The notes beneath the pieces are model-generated. The model saw nothing but the letters and a program-made list of their open reading frames with translations, had not been told where the DNA came from and ran no database searches. Positions 44,481-57,890 of a stretch of 64,000 nt of DNA are shown in pieces; the first letter of the stretch is position 1, and each line of letters opens with the position of its first letter. A program made the translations under genes and the position numbers. Origin of the DNA: Larix kaempferi (Eukaryota; Streptophyta; Pinopsida; Pinales; Pinaceae); assembly GCA_027924585.1 (NCBI GenBank), contig BSBM01000636.1:3674001-3738000 (forward strand), written 5' to 3'.

Positions 44481-46118
44481 TGTTGATGTCCATTTTTGTC
44501 ATCATTTTTTATCATCAAACGTGCTCTGTTGGCATTATTTTCACTATTTTTGATATGATAAGTCATACTTCTTGCCATTCAGACCACCATTTGAACTCAG
44601 GTATGAATACATTTGAATATTTCATAAATCTTAAGTGATTATCATTATTTTATGGATTATTAACGTTAATTTAACATTTCTCGACCTGCTTGGCACATAG
44701 AGCTCGTTCTGCAGGATATGGTTTTCAAACAGACTCTCATTCAGACGCACGTTCACATCCAAGATGCCTTGCCGCATTCAGACCATTGTTCAGCCCTCCG
44801 TTAGCACCAGCAGATTCGTTGATTGGAATATTCTGGGGCACTAAAGGAAAAAACTGTGACATGGGTTCTATTGGCAACGTGGCCCTCATGGTTCGTGAGC
44901 CCTCATTCTAGAAGATCCGTGTTCATGTATACCCAGCCTGAAAATGCATCAGCTGCCCACGTCAAAGAGAATCAACGCACCAGCTGCTCATGTGAAGAGA
45001 ACCAACACGCACGGATTGTGGGAGACGAACTGTGTGTTGTACTGAGCCGTTTCTGTAGTTATTAAGACCTATTTTTAGAGAGGTCGACCAGTGAAAGGGT
45101 CGAACTTCTCTCCCATTGTAAAACTATATAAAGACGTCTTAGGTTGAGAAACAAAGTTAGAGAGAATAGGTGCAGATCTAGAGAAAACGTTGTGTAACTT
45201 TTTCAGTTAATAGAAAGTCTCCGATTTTAGCTGTTGATGATTAAATTCATGTTTTGTTGGTGACTGATCTGAGTTAGACGAGCTCTGATTGCTGAGAAGG
45301 GCCCCTCAACAACCAGAGGTTTTTCATTGTGTATATTTTGTTATTTCTTTTTTGCAGATAAGTAGTTTTCATTTTCAGTATATGTATTTAATTCACTTTT
45401 CCTGTAGAAGTTAAACTAGATTTAATTCCGTTCTATTTCCTTCTCACATTTAAAAGTCATTTCGATACATTTTCTCCAGTTCCTATTACATTTGACACAT
45501 TTCCTCAGAATCCTCAAGGAGAATGGAATTAGGTAGCTTAGCTTAGTTTTGAGTATTTGTTCAATGCATGAGTAGTTCAACTGTTGAATTTCTTAGGTTT
45601 ATTAAGTAGTTTGTCATCTTGCTTAAGATAATATAGTTTCTTGTTTACATAGTTAGTTGTAAGCTAAATCATTTCATAGATAGGTTTCTGAATTCGTTCA
45701 TAGTTATTTCATATTAGCTAGTCTTTCTAATTCCTAGATTAGAGTTCGAGTAATTAATCAGTAGTTTCCATTTTCATAAGAGTAGTTTGATTTTGATCAA
45801 GTTTTGTTTCCTAAAGTAATATTGTTTTTATCTTTTCAATTATTGTTCATAGAGTAGAGTAGTATAGATTGATTCTATTATGATCTATTGATTTGGTTAG
45901 GTCTAATCAGTTTAGTAGTTGTATTTCTGAAGTTTGACTCGGTTTTTCATTTTGAAAGATCTTTCGATCTTTTCATTATTAAACATTTCTAAGGTCGGCC
46001 GAGCCGATGTATTAGGTACCCTTCTACCTCAGCATATACTTTGCCACAACTCTAAGATTACCAACCTTGGTCGATAATTAAATATTTGGTGATTCATTAG
46101 ACAATAATACACCCAACA
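44481..46118 (+). repeat. element F 5' LTR (1638 bp)
   Basis: It begins TGTTGATGTCCATTTTTG and ends TACACCCAACA. It is collinear with the 3' LTR except for about 1.24 kb missing after 45409. The first 210 bp show about seven substitutions against the 3' LTR. Confidence 0.94.
45125..45133 (+). promoter_or_regulatory. TATA box of element F 5' LTR
   Basis: TATATAAAG, conserved at 58549-58557 in the 3' LTR. Confidence 0.7.
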
Positions 46119-46121
46119 TTT

Positions 46122-46139
46122 TGGCTCCACTGCCGGGGA
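46122..46139 (+). other. primer binding site of element F
   Basis: TGGCTCCACTGCCGGGGA resembles the tRNA-Asp type site TGGCGCCGTTGCCGGGGA with three differences. Confidence 0.85.
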
Positions 46140-46356
46140 GTTGTAGATAGGTAGAATTTAGTTGTAGGTAGGTAGAATTTTCTCTTAAAACTTAGTGATA
46201 GGTAGAATTTTCCTTTTGAAACCTAGAGATAGGCTGGTGGCGGGTGAGCGGTAAGACGAGAGGTAAGAACCCGCGAATCTGTTATAACAGGCATCCCCAA
46301 AACCCAACAATAGCAGTAATGCAATTAGGTTTTTCTTTAGTTGTAATTTTTCTTTC

Positions 46357-48127
46357 ATGAATAGGTATAGAGACTCAACAGGTAGATACATTAAAACTAG
46401 CCTTCCTACTAAAATCCCTACTAACCTTTACGGGGGGAATGCCACCCCAACTACTAACTCAGCAGAAAGGTATCGGAAAACAAACAAAGGGGATAGTCCT
46501 ACATGGAAAGCTAAGGAAATCCTTTCTGGAAACCATTTAGGGGGAACCATAGAGACATCAGAGAAGTCTGTTCATAAAGAAACACCACTAGAAGAACCTT
46601 AAATTCATATTGAGACTGAACTTATACAAGAGGAAACTCAAAAAGATAAATCATCATAACCTCTTAATCATCCATTAGCTCCAAAACCCAAAGACACTAC
46701 CTTCTCAATAGTAGGTGGTCCAAACCTAGTAGACTTTGTTGATTCTGCACAAGTAGACGCTCTTTTTAAAAATTCTGTGAATATAGTTGTTTCATAGATT
46801 AAGACAACAACTGTAGGACCTTCAAAAATCCCACGTAGCTGGTAATTCCTCTCTTAAAAATATGAATACTATCCCTGAAACAGAACGTTGGGACATCCCA
46901 TATTCACCAAGAAGAGAAAAACCTATGTATTCTCTCTTTGGAAATCAAGTTTTCATGGAGAATGAAAATGAAGATCATGTCCCACAAGATGAAGAAGAGG
47001 GAGAGGTTAGAAATGAAGGTACTTTTGGGTTCCCTATCTTAGACACTGCACAAGATGTAACCATTAAAAACATCCCTCCCTCCTCACTACCGACCTTTTA
47101 TGGGAAGAGTAGTGATGATCCGGATACTTTCCTATTCGAATTTGACATTTTGTGTAGGAGCTATAACTACCTACAACATGGCCAAAAGTTAAAACTTTTC
47201 CCTGCTACACTGAAAGATTCCGCTCTTAGGTGGTTTAAGGGGTTAGGAGAATCTAGCATTAGAACTTGGGAAGACATGAAGACTGCATTTCTACGGAAAT
47301 ATCAAGATTACTCTAAACCTAAGGACTCTCGTAATGACATTTTTAAAATACAACAAGTTGAAGATGAGAGCCTAGAAGACTATCTCGAAAGATTTAACTA
47401 TGTGTTACATAAATCAAAGTATAATGATCTTTGAGAAGATGCAGTAAGAACACTCTTCCTTAAGGGAATCTCAGAAGAGTTTTTAGAAAATCTTAACCTC
47501 ATGGCAGCTAGAGATATTTCTCATAAGTCTTTTTCACAAATTTGTGAGCTATGTAGGAATTACTCTAGGAGCAGAGGGAAAAGTGGGAGACACTTTCGAG
47601 AATCTTATACTAGAAACCTAAAAGGAAATACATCCAGTCTTGGTGTAGTTACAAGGGTAGAATTGGGAAACCTGTTGGAAAATTTCAAAACATATATCTT
47701 AGGAGTCATGGGTTCTCAATTAGATGCATTACAAGCTAAAAAGAGACAGGATGAGGAGCGTGCAGTAATGAGTATTTTTTGTCCCATGTGTAGAACTAAC
47801 CATCCCCAACGGGAATGTCCATTGAATAATTTTTCAGTATGTCACCTTTGTACATAAGAACATCCAACTGATAACTGCCCATCGTTTCCTAGGTTGCAAG
47901 CTGTATATAAGAGTGGAAATTTTGGTGAGACATATAGGAGGCCTTGGCAACCTAGAGATCAACCATCATATCAGGATCCATCATTACAATTTCCACCCTA
48001 TTACCATCCTTATCAACCTCATCAACAATGGAACACTTCAGGTTGGAAAAATTGGCCACCTCAGTATCCTCCTCAGAATGCTCAGCAGCAATGGGCACAT
48101 GGATGGAGAGGACAAGCATATGCTTAA
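46357..48127 (+). pseudogene. element F gag
   Basis: ATG 46357 opens frame 1 (MNRYRDSTGRYIK) with stops at about 46600, 46657 and 46795, then the frame shifts to 2 near 46840. From 46862 frame 2 carries the Athila-type capsid: LPTFYGKSSDDPDTFLFEFD, LKLFPATLKDSALRWFKGL, SSIRTWEDMKTAFLRKY and ESLEDYLERFNYVL. Two zinc knuckles follow: CPMCRTNHPQREC and CHLCT-EHPTDNC. Stops are at 47432 (TGA from CGA by inference), 47855 and 48125. A Pro/Tyr/Gln-rich tail leads to protease. Gag would form the particle. Confidence 0.9.
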
Positions 48128-49260
48128 CCACCTCCTCCTATGCCTAACTATCCTTACCCACCTAATATCCAGCAACTCTTGCCTGGATTTGTACCTCCTT
48201 CAATACCCACTATTACAAATCAACCTCACCATTTCCAAAACATGAATCCCCCAAGACCCACAATATTACCTGCACAATCGATACCAAATCCTAACAAAAA
48301 GCCAACTCAAGCTATTAACAACATTGGGTTACAACCTCTTCCATCTTATGTCATATCGACTGCACCAGTGCATGAGATTCAACTGCGGTCTGGAAGAGTT
48401 CTGCAAGATCATCCCAAATCATTAGTTGTCATTCGTGAAGAGAATGAAGAAGAAGACATACCGAATGAAACCTTGAATGATGCCATTTTCGAAAATATAG
48501 TTATTCCAAAATTTCCAACACATGACCCCTCTAAGAAAGAAGCAACTCTAGGAGAAAAAGCACTCCCATATCTGGAGCGTCTAGTAATAGAGAAAACTGC
48601 AACTTATCCAGAGTATGATATCATTAACAAATTGAAAAATATTTGTATCAAGATCCCTTTGTTACAAGCCATTAAAGATATACCAATCTATAGTAAAGTA
48701 ATAAAGGAACCCTATATTAAAAGAACAGGTAAGAAGCAAAAAGACCCTCCGACAATTCATGTCATAGGTGAAATGTCGGATTACATAGCAAACCAACCTA
48801 GAATTCCAAAGTATACAAATCCAGGAAATCTTGTGGTAACTGTTATCATCAATAACACTGCTATAGGAAATACACTTATTGATCTAGGGGATGCTATTAA
48901 CCTGATGACTACCACAATTTTAGAAACTCTCCATTTAGGACAGTTTCTCCGCCCTACCCCAACAATGTTAGAATTAGCAAATTGCACTATGGTACAGCCT
49001 ATTGGGATCTTAGATGATATCATTGTATCAGTGGATTCATGGGAATATCCCATGAACTTTATGGTCATAGAATCAAAGGACACTTCTAAAGGACACCCTA
49101 TTATTTTAGGAAGACCTTGGCTAGCCACTGCTAATGCATTTATAGGATGTAGGATGGAGAAATGATCATCTATGATGGGTTATCTACAAGGAAACTTTCA
49201 CTATACCCACCAGCACAACCAGTAACCGAAAACCTGTTTTGGTTAGATTGTCCTTTTGGG
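48128..49260 (+). pseudogene. element F protease region
   Basis: The frame continues from gag. It contains the Athila marker HEIQLRSGRVL near 48370. The retropepsin core is NTLIDLGDAINLM and later PIILGRPWLATANAFI. The active site DLGD replaces the common DLGAS. A lost G near 49155 shifts the frame from 2 to 0. Confidence 0.88.
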
Positions 49261-49427
49261 GATGAGAACTTGGAAGAACTTTCCCTTGTTAGTGATTTCT
49301 CCTGAGTACTTCAAGAACAAAACACCGAAAATGTGTTGAACCAATTTGTCTCTTCCACAAATGTATAGACTTTCCTCAGTCTTTTTCCCAACTCAACCAA
49401 ATCTTTGGAGATGAATTCCAAGAAAAT

Positions 49428-50567
49428 ATGAGCCTTTCAACATTTACGAGTACACCTTGTGTCTTTGCAATTGAAGAACATATAGGATCCTATACTATAC
49501 CTTGCGAGGTTAGTCCTGAAAAGTTTTTACATATAAATGCAGGTTTAGATGAGAGTCAGCAAAAACAATTACTAAAAGTTCTCAAAAGTCAAACTATAGC
49601 ATTTGCATGGGAATACACCGATATGAAGGGTATACACCCAGATACTTGTATTCACCACATTTACACATATTCAAACATACCTCATGTCAGGAAACCCCAG
49701 AGAAGAATGAATCCATCCCTAAAGGATATAGTTAAACATGAATTACAAAAACTCCTTAATGTTGGTTTCATCTACCCAATTTATAACAGTAAATGGGTGT
49801 CTCCTCAGGTAGTAGTTCCAAAGAAAGTTACAAGGAAATGGCGTATCTGTGTTGAATTTCGAGAATTATATAAGGCCACTCTTAAGGATTACTTCCATTT
49901 ACCTTTCATTGATTAGGTGTTAGATACCTTGTCAGGGAAACAATACTTCTCCTTCCTTGATAGGTATAGCAGATACAACCAAAAAATAATAGCACCTGAG
50001 GGTCAAGACAAGACAACCTTTACTTGTTCTTGGGGGACATATGCCTATAGAGTTTTTCCATTTGGCCTATGTAATGCACCTGCCACTTTCCAACGTGCCG
50101 TCTTAGGAATTTTTGCTGACCTTATACATGACTGTGTAGAAGTTTACATGGACGATTTTACGGTTTATGGTAATACCTTCCAAGAAGCCCTTGATAACCT
50201 TGAAACAGTTCTTATTCGGTACCAAGAAACAAACTTAGCCCTTAGTCATGAAAAATGTAAAATGTTACTAACCGAGGGTATAGTTTTGCGACATCATGTC
50301 TCTCTTCAAGGAATCAAGCTGGATCCTGCCAAGATAGAAATAATTGTTAATCTTCCTCCTCCAAAAACTCAGAAGGAGGTAAGGAGATTTCTTGGCCATG
50401 CAGGCTATTACAGACATTTTATTGAAAACTTTACCAAGATAGCTGCACCTATGTTCAAATTATTCATGAAAGATACAGATTTTCAATGGATTGAAACTTG
50501 TCAACATGCCTTTGAAACTTTGAAGGAAAATCTATCATTGGCACCAATACTTAGGGGCCCCAATTGA
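49428..50567 (+). pseudogene. element F reverse transcriptase
   Basis: Frame 0 carries SKWVSPQVVVPKK, WRICVEFRELYKAT, FSFLDRYSRYNQ (first catalytic Asp kept; Gly to Arg changes around it), AYRVFPFGLCNAPATFQRAV and EVYMDDFTVYG (50142-50171, DD at 50151-50156). The TAG at 49914 is probably CAG, and the TGA at 50565 probably TGG in the ancestor. The first ATG in this frame is internal; the true polyprotein starts in gag. Confidence 0.93.
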
Positions 50568-51008
50568 TCCCTTCCCTTCCATATATCCATTGATGCTTCC
50601 GACATGGCTATAGGAGGAGTCTTAGGTCAAAAGGAAGGAAAAAAATCATATGCCATCTATTTTGCTAGCAAAAATTTGACTCTTGCAGAATCAAAATACA
50701 CTGTTACTGAAAAAGAGTTTCTGGCAGTAGTCTATGCTATTAACAAGTTTCATCACTATATCACAGAATATGAAGTTTTTGTACACACATACCACTCCGC
50801 TATTAGATTTTTAATGAACAAACCAATCACCAATGGCAGGGTGACTTGGTGGCTTTTTTTATTACAAGAATTTAACATCACTGTTGTTGATCGTCCCGGT
50901 CGAGAGAATGTGGTAGCATATTTTCTCTCTCGAATTCAAATTGACGATAAAGCCAGTCCTGTCGATGATAGCTTTCCGGATGAACATTTGTTCGCTATGT
51001 ATGTTTGA
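50568..51008 (+). pseudogene. element F RNase H
   Basis: The order ISIDASDMAIGGVLGQ, YAIYFASKNLTLAESKYTVTEKEFLAVVYA and then FHHYITEYEVFVHTYHSAIRFL fits the gypsy RNase H. The third catalytic Asp motif TDH is THYH-like (HTYH). It ends at TGA 51006. Confidence 0.9.
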
Positions 51009-52351
51009 ACCCCTTGGTTTGCAGACATAGCCAATTATTTAGCAACTGGGAAGTTACCAAACCATCTCTCCCTACCCGAGAAATGTAGGATCATAGTCCA
51101 AAGTTCTAATTATTCTTGGGTTGATAATGATCTTTTTTGTACTGGTCCTGATCTTATTATTAGACGATGTGTATGAGAGGATGAGATGGCAGAGATCTTC
51201 CATGCATGTCATGGTGGACCTTGTGGTGGGAACTTTTCTGATAAGAGAAAAACATACAAATTGTTGCACTCTGGGTATTATTGGCCAAGCATTTTTAAAG
51301 ATGCTTCCAAGTATGTCAAGGGATGTGACAGTTGTCAAAGAATGGGTAGAAATACACCATCCGATGAGATGCCCTTACAGCCCCAGGTTATGATTGAGCC
51401 TTTTGAAAATTCGGCTCTAGATTTCGTTGGGCCAATTTCCCCTATGTCTCGCAAAAAGAAGTACATCCTAGTATGTACAGACTATGCCACCAAGTGGGTG
51501 GAAGCTAAAGCTTTATTTTGAGCCACAGAAAAACCTTTGGTAGAGTTTATATATGAAGAAATATTTACCCGATTTGGTGTACCTAGGGAAATTGTAACCG
51601 ATCAAGGATCTCAGTTTACCTCCAAGTTGATGAAAGAGCTTACTGAAAAATATGGTTTAGACATTGTAAATCTTCACGATATCACTCGCAAGCCAATGGT
51701 CAGGTAGAGTCTACAAACAAGGTATTAGAAGCCATCCTGACCAAGACTATCCAGTCACACCACAAAGACTGGGCAGATAGGCTTCCAGAAGCCTTGTGGG
51801 CTTATATAATAACTTGTAGAAATACCTCTGGCCACACACCTTATGAACTTGTTTATGGTAAACAAGTTCTTCTACCCATTGAGTTTCAAGTCAAAACCTT
51901 TCGTATGGCTGCACAATTAGGAATGGATATGGAAGAAGCACATAAACAATGAATCTTGCAGATAAATGAATTAGACGAGATTAGACAAGATGCCATTCAA
52001 CGCACAATTCTAATACAAAACCAATGCAAAAAGTGGCATGATAAATATATTAAACAAAAACAATTCAAAACTAGAGACTGGGCATTGCTTTTTGATTCAA
52101 GGTACAAAAACTTTAAAGGTAAATTAACTACTCGTTGGATGGGTCCATATGAAATTGTTACAGCTTTTGATAATGGATCTGTTGAAATTAAAACAATCGA
52201 TGATTCACAAATTTCTTTTGTTGTAAATGGACATAGACTAAGACTCTATCATCAACCAATATCTAAACAAGATTTTGTGCAGAATGCCTTACAACAGAAG
52301 GAGATGGAGCTGGTTGAAGAGGAAGTCATTCCTCCTTCTCCTGGTTCTTGA
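51009..52351 (+). pseudogene. element F integrase
   Basis: The HHCC finger is [20 protein letters not shown] with CDSCQ. The catalytic core shows [21 protein letters not shown] and, after a frameshift near 51680 (frame 0 to 2), a glutamate in GQVESTNKVLEAI. The C-terminal part includes WMGPYEIVTAF and ends at TGA 52349. Stops at 51174, 51519 and 51950 fit CGA to TGA changes. Confidence 0.9.
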
Positions 52352-52716
52352 ATTATTTGGGTTATCTTCATTTGTATATATATGTAAATATATTTTTGTT
52401 TTTTTAAATAAATAAGAGTAATTTCTAACAGCTGATTGCATTTATACAAGAAATTCATTCTTATGATCAGCTTATGGAATTTTGTCAATTAAAATAGGAA
52501 GACTCTTCTCCTTTCCCTAATTTTGATAAATTTTCATATAGTTTCTCTTGTATATATGTTCTTGCTTTGAATAAATTCAAATCATCAACTAACGAGTGGT
52601 TTCGCAGTTTGATTACAAGAACCTTATCTCTATAATCAGCTCATAAAATATTATCTGAAAAAAGGGAAGTGCTCTAAAAAAACTCATAATGCATCTTAAC
52701 TCCTCCTCTTTTGATT

Positions 52717-54153
52717 TGTAATACCCCCAATTCGACCCTTAGGATATATTAGCCTTTAATGTAAATAATGTGTACATGTGAGGTATGTTTTCCTAGCGTG
52801 GAGCTCAAGGCCAAGGCCCCGCTAGTGAAAGTCCGAATTTTATTTAAAGGGCAAGTAATTGATATTTTGATACCATGTGCTCTTAAGCCATGGAAATTGT
52901 AATAGGATGTAAATAAACATCATGCAATATAAAATGTCCAAAACTAGCTACAGAGGAAACGAATGAGAAGGGGCCACGTGTATCCACTAGGGAGTGGTGA
53001 GGGGGCTATGGGAGTGAACCATAGGTTGCCATATGTCGTTATGAGAACCCTTTGACTTCCCTAGAGGGCATTTATTCATGTTGTAAGAAAATGGTTGAAG
53101 AATTAAGTCAATGACTTTGATGGAGTATGGGCAGCCCTGAAATTCGTATGGGAAGGTATGGGCTCTTTTGACTTGTCCCACAAGTCACTCTACATCTTGG
53201 GGGTTGCTCCATCCTTATCCCCATTCCATTGTGGAAGTATGGGACATCTTTCTCCATCCAAAAACGAGCTCCCAGCAGGGAGAAAACCAGAAATCGCGAC
53301 TGTGAGAGAACCCACGTTTTGGGAAGCCAAAAACGTCTCGATTTGGTATTGGACAGTGAAATCCAATGGGGGATCCATTGGTAGGAACCTTGGGGCGAAT
53401 TTGGGAGCAATAGCTACCCCAAAAGCCATGGGAAAACCCAGTTTTAATGGCCCAGAAAATCAGTGACGGATTTGGGTTGTTTGTGACAGATTTGTGAGAA
53501 AACCAATTGTGGATGTATGAATAGAGGATGGGATTGCTGAGTCTAGTTTGAAGGGTATGTGGCTCTGGGTTTGAGCTCAGTGGACTAGCATCCTCCTCCA
53601 TCTCCTATTGCATGCTTGATAAACCCAACCGTGTGTTGGCTTAGCATGGCTGTTTGAGTGAAACCCTGACTGTGAGTGAGCCATCTAGTTCCTCCTTAGT
53701 GGATACACAGCCCAGCTCGGGGGTGATCTCTCAGCTGAAAGAATACAGGCTGGACAGAGATCTATGGTTGGGTGGAACGTTGCTCTCACGTAGCCAGTCG
53801 TTGGATATTGCGTTGCAAGATAAGTGCTCTCCGTGACTTTAATTTGTATATATATATCTGGGTTCTGCAATGTGTTATTTGAATGAGTATTCTTCACGTT
53901 AATGAAATTGAAATGAAGTCTTTGCATAGCATATGAATGGGATTGAACCCCTGCATCTGGAATCATCTTCGGTTTGTTCTCATGTGTGTTATTACGTTTA
54001 ATTTCCGCTGTGTTTTATTGAAGTCGAATCTGCATATAGAAGTTTTAAAATGTTAGGAAATTATGTGCAAAAATATTGGGGCTAAGTTTACCAAAAGCCA
54101 GTATGTCATTAATGTTTCATTCCCTGTTGTTCTAAGGAGAAGGGGACGTTACA
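52717..54153 (+). mobile_element. solo LTR of the E family, nested in element F
   Basis: It starts TGTAATACCCCC and ends GGGGACGTTACA. The target duplication TGATT is present at 52712-52716 and 54154-54158. There is no interior, so it is a solo LTR left by recombination. It lies between pol and the extra ORF of element F. Confidence 0.93.
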
Positions 54154-54158
54154 TGATT

Positions 54159-56382
54159 GTTGTTGAAAATTGAAAACTTATAGTGAAAAGATAAAGTGTT
54201 CTTTATATCATTTCTAACCACTTTATTCTATGATTCTTTTTGATTAATTTCATTTTTATGCTTCTATATATGGTATTTGATTCAAACATGCACATTCCCG
54301 ATTTATCATTAGAACAGTTGCTTAAGACCTACTTTAATCATCATGTTTTTCAAAAAATCTATTTCACACCTATGGACTACTAGTTCATCCCATACTCATT
54401 ATCAAAACTTGTCTCTTAAGCATTTTTTTTTAAAAGGTAGCACAAGAGTAAGTGATAGTTCTACTTGTGGGGAACACTACTAACCTTTTATGATGAAGAT
54501 AGACTGAGAGGTCAAGTGACAGCTTTAGGTTATTCTCTTTTGACATGATTAGTAATGCAGGTTATTATAAATAAAGTTACTCATAAGGTTCGCTCTAAAA
54601 ATTTGAATTATGTGTTTAGAAAGCTTAATACACTCTAGTGCCAACCGGTTCCACATATTAAAATCATTATACGAAGCAAACCCACCGGGGTACTGAACAA
54701 GCTCACTGGAAACAGGTCCATGCTAAGTAAAATCTTAAACAAGGAAGCTCGGTAAATGCAAGTAAACCCGTCGGGGTACTGAACAGGCTCGCTGGCAGCG
54801 GGGCTATGCTTGCATGGTACCAAGATAAACCCGCCGAGGTACTGAACAGGCCTGCTGGCAGCGGGGCAATATCGGGTAAAAGAGATATGGTTAATACATT
54901 GCTATGCACATGGCTCATCTAAAGCAAACAACCTGAGTATATGAATACATGTTTAGGCCAATTATTTATACTGTCATTAGAGAATGGTTGTAAGTTGGAC
55001 TTGGACCCTGTCATGTAATTCAAACAATACCTAGGATATGGTTATCCTAGAAGTGGGACCCATAACTATAGAAATCTAATGAACTCCCAGGTGAACTTTA
55101 TCTATATTCTTTGGATGACAAGAGATGTTTAAAATGAATCAAGGATGACTGGTTTTCCTATGGCATTTTTCACATTGACTGCACTATCATTATTCATATG
55201 GTCTTCCTAAGCACTGTTATTTTCTGATGAATTTGCATGTATGAATCATCTCCATTATTAATTAGTATTTCTTTTTCTTACCAAAATAACAACATTTTAG
55301 AGTTATTGGTTAAACTATTAATTGAAATATTTGAATACCAATCAATTTTTTTTTTATGGCTTGAGGACATGCCATATTTTTGGTTTGGGGGAGGTTCAGA
55401 ACTGTCTTTATTTTCTGATTATTTATAAATAGTTCATTTATCTCTGATAAAATGATAGGTGTTTTCAAGAATAATGCAAGTAGCAGAAGATTGTTCTGAT
55501 CCATGATAAATAAAGAAGAGCGCGACTGAAGTTTCAGAAAAGCAGGTTTACATCGTCCTTTTGCGTGCTGGCAACCCTAGGAAAATTTTCTGCATAATCA
55601 GCAGCAGTTAGATCCAGCAAAGCACATTTTGTACAGAAGGTCTGTATGAAGGATCGAATGAAGGGTCGAATGGCTATCTGAATGAGGTGACGAATGAGGC
55701 GAATGAATGACGATCCGAATGAAGTGCCGAATGATGGTCCGAATGAAACCATAGATTATAACAACATGATTAAGTGTGTTAAGGTATCTAATTTTTGAAT
55801 TCTGCTGGTAAATCTAATTGACTAACCATACAAGGGATTAATCAAATGTCATCTGTGCATACGATCTCATTCTTTTATTCATCTCGACTTCATCAAATGA
55901 ATCGATTAATCATGCATTATTGCGATTTTCATAATCATTATATGGCTATCATATGATTTTAACCTTTCATTAAGTTATATGCAAAATTATCATGTGATCT
56001 GTCATTATATTAATCAAAAGTCATCATGTTTTTTTATGTGTCACCTATGCTTATAATCTCACAATGAAAATTACATTCAACCTGTCCAAAGTTTACTTTG
56101 GACATGGTTGAATATGACATAACCATACAAAGTCACTAGCGCATGCATCTTTATGATGGCACACGATTCAAGATATATGAATGATAGCGTGATCGTTCAA
56201 ACGTGCTAAATATCTGCCTCATGATCATTCAACCGTTCAAATGGATCACATTTTAAACCAATGCCTGCGTGAATTTTACCTTCATCCTGTCCACTCTCGT
56301 CCTCTCTGAGTCCATCCTGCCACATTTCTTGCATTCCTTGTAACCCCCTATATCCGTTGCATCTATCTACCTCTGTCTAAAA
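54159..56382 (+). other. element F spacer after pol
   Basis: No gene is supported. A triplicated unit (about 54670-54880) contains AAACCCGTCGGGGTACTGAACAGG and GCTGGCAGCGGGGC. A GAATGA-rich stretch (55650-55750) is another simple repeat. Long spacers like this are usual in Athila elements. Confidence 0.6.
54670..54880 (+). repeat. three tandem units in element F spacer
   Basis: Units begin AAACCCACCGGGG, AAACCCGTCGGGG and AAACCCGCCGAGG and continue TACTGAACA. The spacing is about 60-90 bp. Confidence 0.75.
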
Positions 56383-57657
56383 ATGTCGATCTGCTATGAG
56401 CCTGGAAGCTACCAGGATTTTCTTTGCATCCCTGAATTCAAAGCTTGTCGTGATATTCTTCTTCAAGCAGGTTGGGGCCCGTTCCTCCATCTTCTCTAGG
56501 GCCATGATGATGAGATCTCACTGCTATTTTCCAAAGGATTCGACAGCAAAATGGCTAAGGTTGGCCACCTTACTTTTCTTGTAACGGAGGAGTCTATTTT
56601 GTTGGCCACAAAGCTTCCCAGGGAGGGTGCTCGTTGGCACAAGCACCTCTTCCTCCCACGAATGGCTCATGAATTTTCTCTCAGGGTCGACTACCAACAC
56701 GTTGCAGGCACAAAAGGATTCCATCGGGAGTGGATTAAACCAGAATAGCTCAATCCCTTGACCGTTATGAACCTATTGATCACCTGTGAAGGTAAGTTTA
56801 CCATCTTCAAAGCCTGCCACCTCCGATTATTAGCTCATTTTGTTAATGACCAAGCCCTAAATTTTGCATTTTATTTTCTGAAGAGCCTTGAGAAAATGTC
56901 GAACCAGGTGAGGAAAAATGCAGTCAACCCCACTGGTAGTTTATATCATCACTGTCTCATTAAAATCCTAATCATTCACCAATTAAGAGAAAAGGGGCAA
57001 ACAAGGGAAAGTTTTGTGTTTCAGGTATTGAACCCCCATTTGGTCAAGAAGCCCCTTGTCAAAGCCTCTTACTCTCAAAAGCATCATCGATTTCAAACTA
57101 GTGCTGATGAGCCTGCTCAAACTCCTGCCCAGGCAAAAAGGGATACTAAGTCTGTGCAGTTTGAGGAGGGTACCTCAGGAGAAATGCACCTTGTCCATTC
57201 ATCATCCTCTCCCGAGCTTGTCCACGAGGACACGACCATGCAACCTCCACTCTTTTCACCAATACCCACTAAATCTAGGAGGGGGAATTGTGATCAGTCT
57301 GTCGACCAGACCATTGTCCAGTCCGTCATTCAGCCGGTTCATTCAGATAGCCTTGATGACCAGACGAACGACCCTGTCCTTGAAACACCCATTCTTTCAT
57401 TAGCCAATGTCTCAGCTCGCTTACTTGAAGATCCTGTCTTTGAAGCCGTTCCTGCACACATTGAAGCCAAGGTTCCGGAAGAACGAACCACCTCTACTGA
57501 TCCTGAAACATGTCTAAATGGATCGATCCCTCACAAAGATCTTGAGTATTTTGCAAAACCATCTACCCCAATCCATCAGACCGTGGATAGATTGACCCAG
57601 GATGTAGCATGATTAACAAGCCAGAATGAGAAGTATGTCGAAATAATTTATGATCTT
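56383..57657 (+). pseudogene. element F additional 3' ORF (Athila ORF / plant transposon-protein type)
   Basis: ATG 56383 opens frame 1 and the frame continues to about 57890 with stops at 56497, 56746, 57610 and 57661. The N-terminal part reads MSICYEPGSYQDFLCIPEF, then MAKVGHLTFLVTEESI, GTKGFHREWIKPE and FKACHLRLLAHFVNDQALN. This pattern matches the conserved region of Athila ORFs and related plant transposon proteins. The C-terminal part is Ser/Pro/Thr-rich with a possible coiled coil (57660-57760). I see no clear signal peptide or transmembrane segment, so an envelope role is not supported. Confidence 0.8.
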
Positions 57658-57890
57658 TGTTAAGAGAACAAGGAACTACGTTTACAAGTGAAGAGTGTTG
57701 AAGACTTAAACAAAGCCATAACATCTTCTCATGACTCTCTCCGGATGAGGCACGATACCTTGAGAGCCCAAGCCAGGAATTTTAAGCCTAAATCTACTTC
57801 CTCTTCTAAGTCGAAGGCAATTGCTACCACAACTCATCCTTCTTCCCGACTTCTTCTCTTCTTTGCTCAGTGGGACCTGGCATATCTTCG

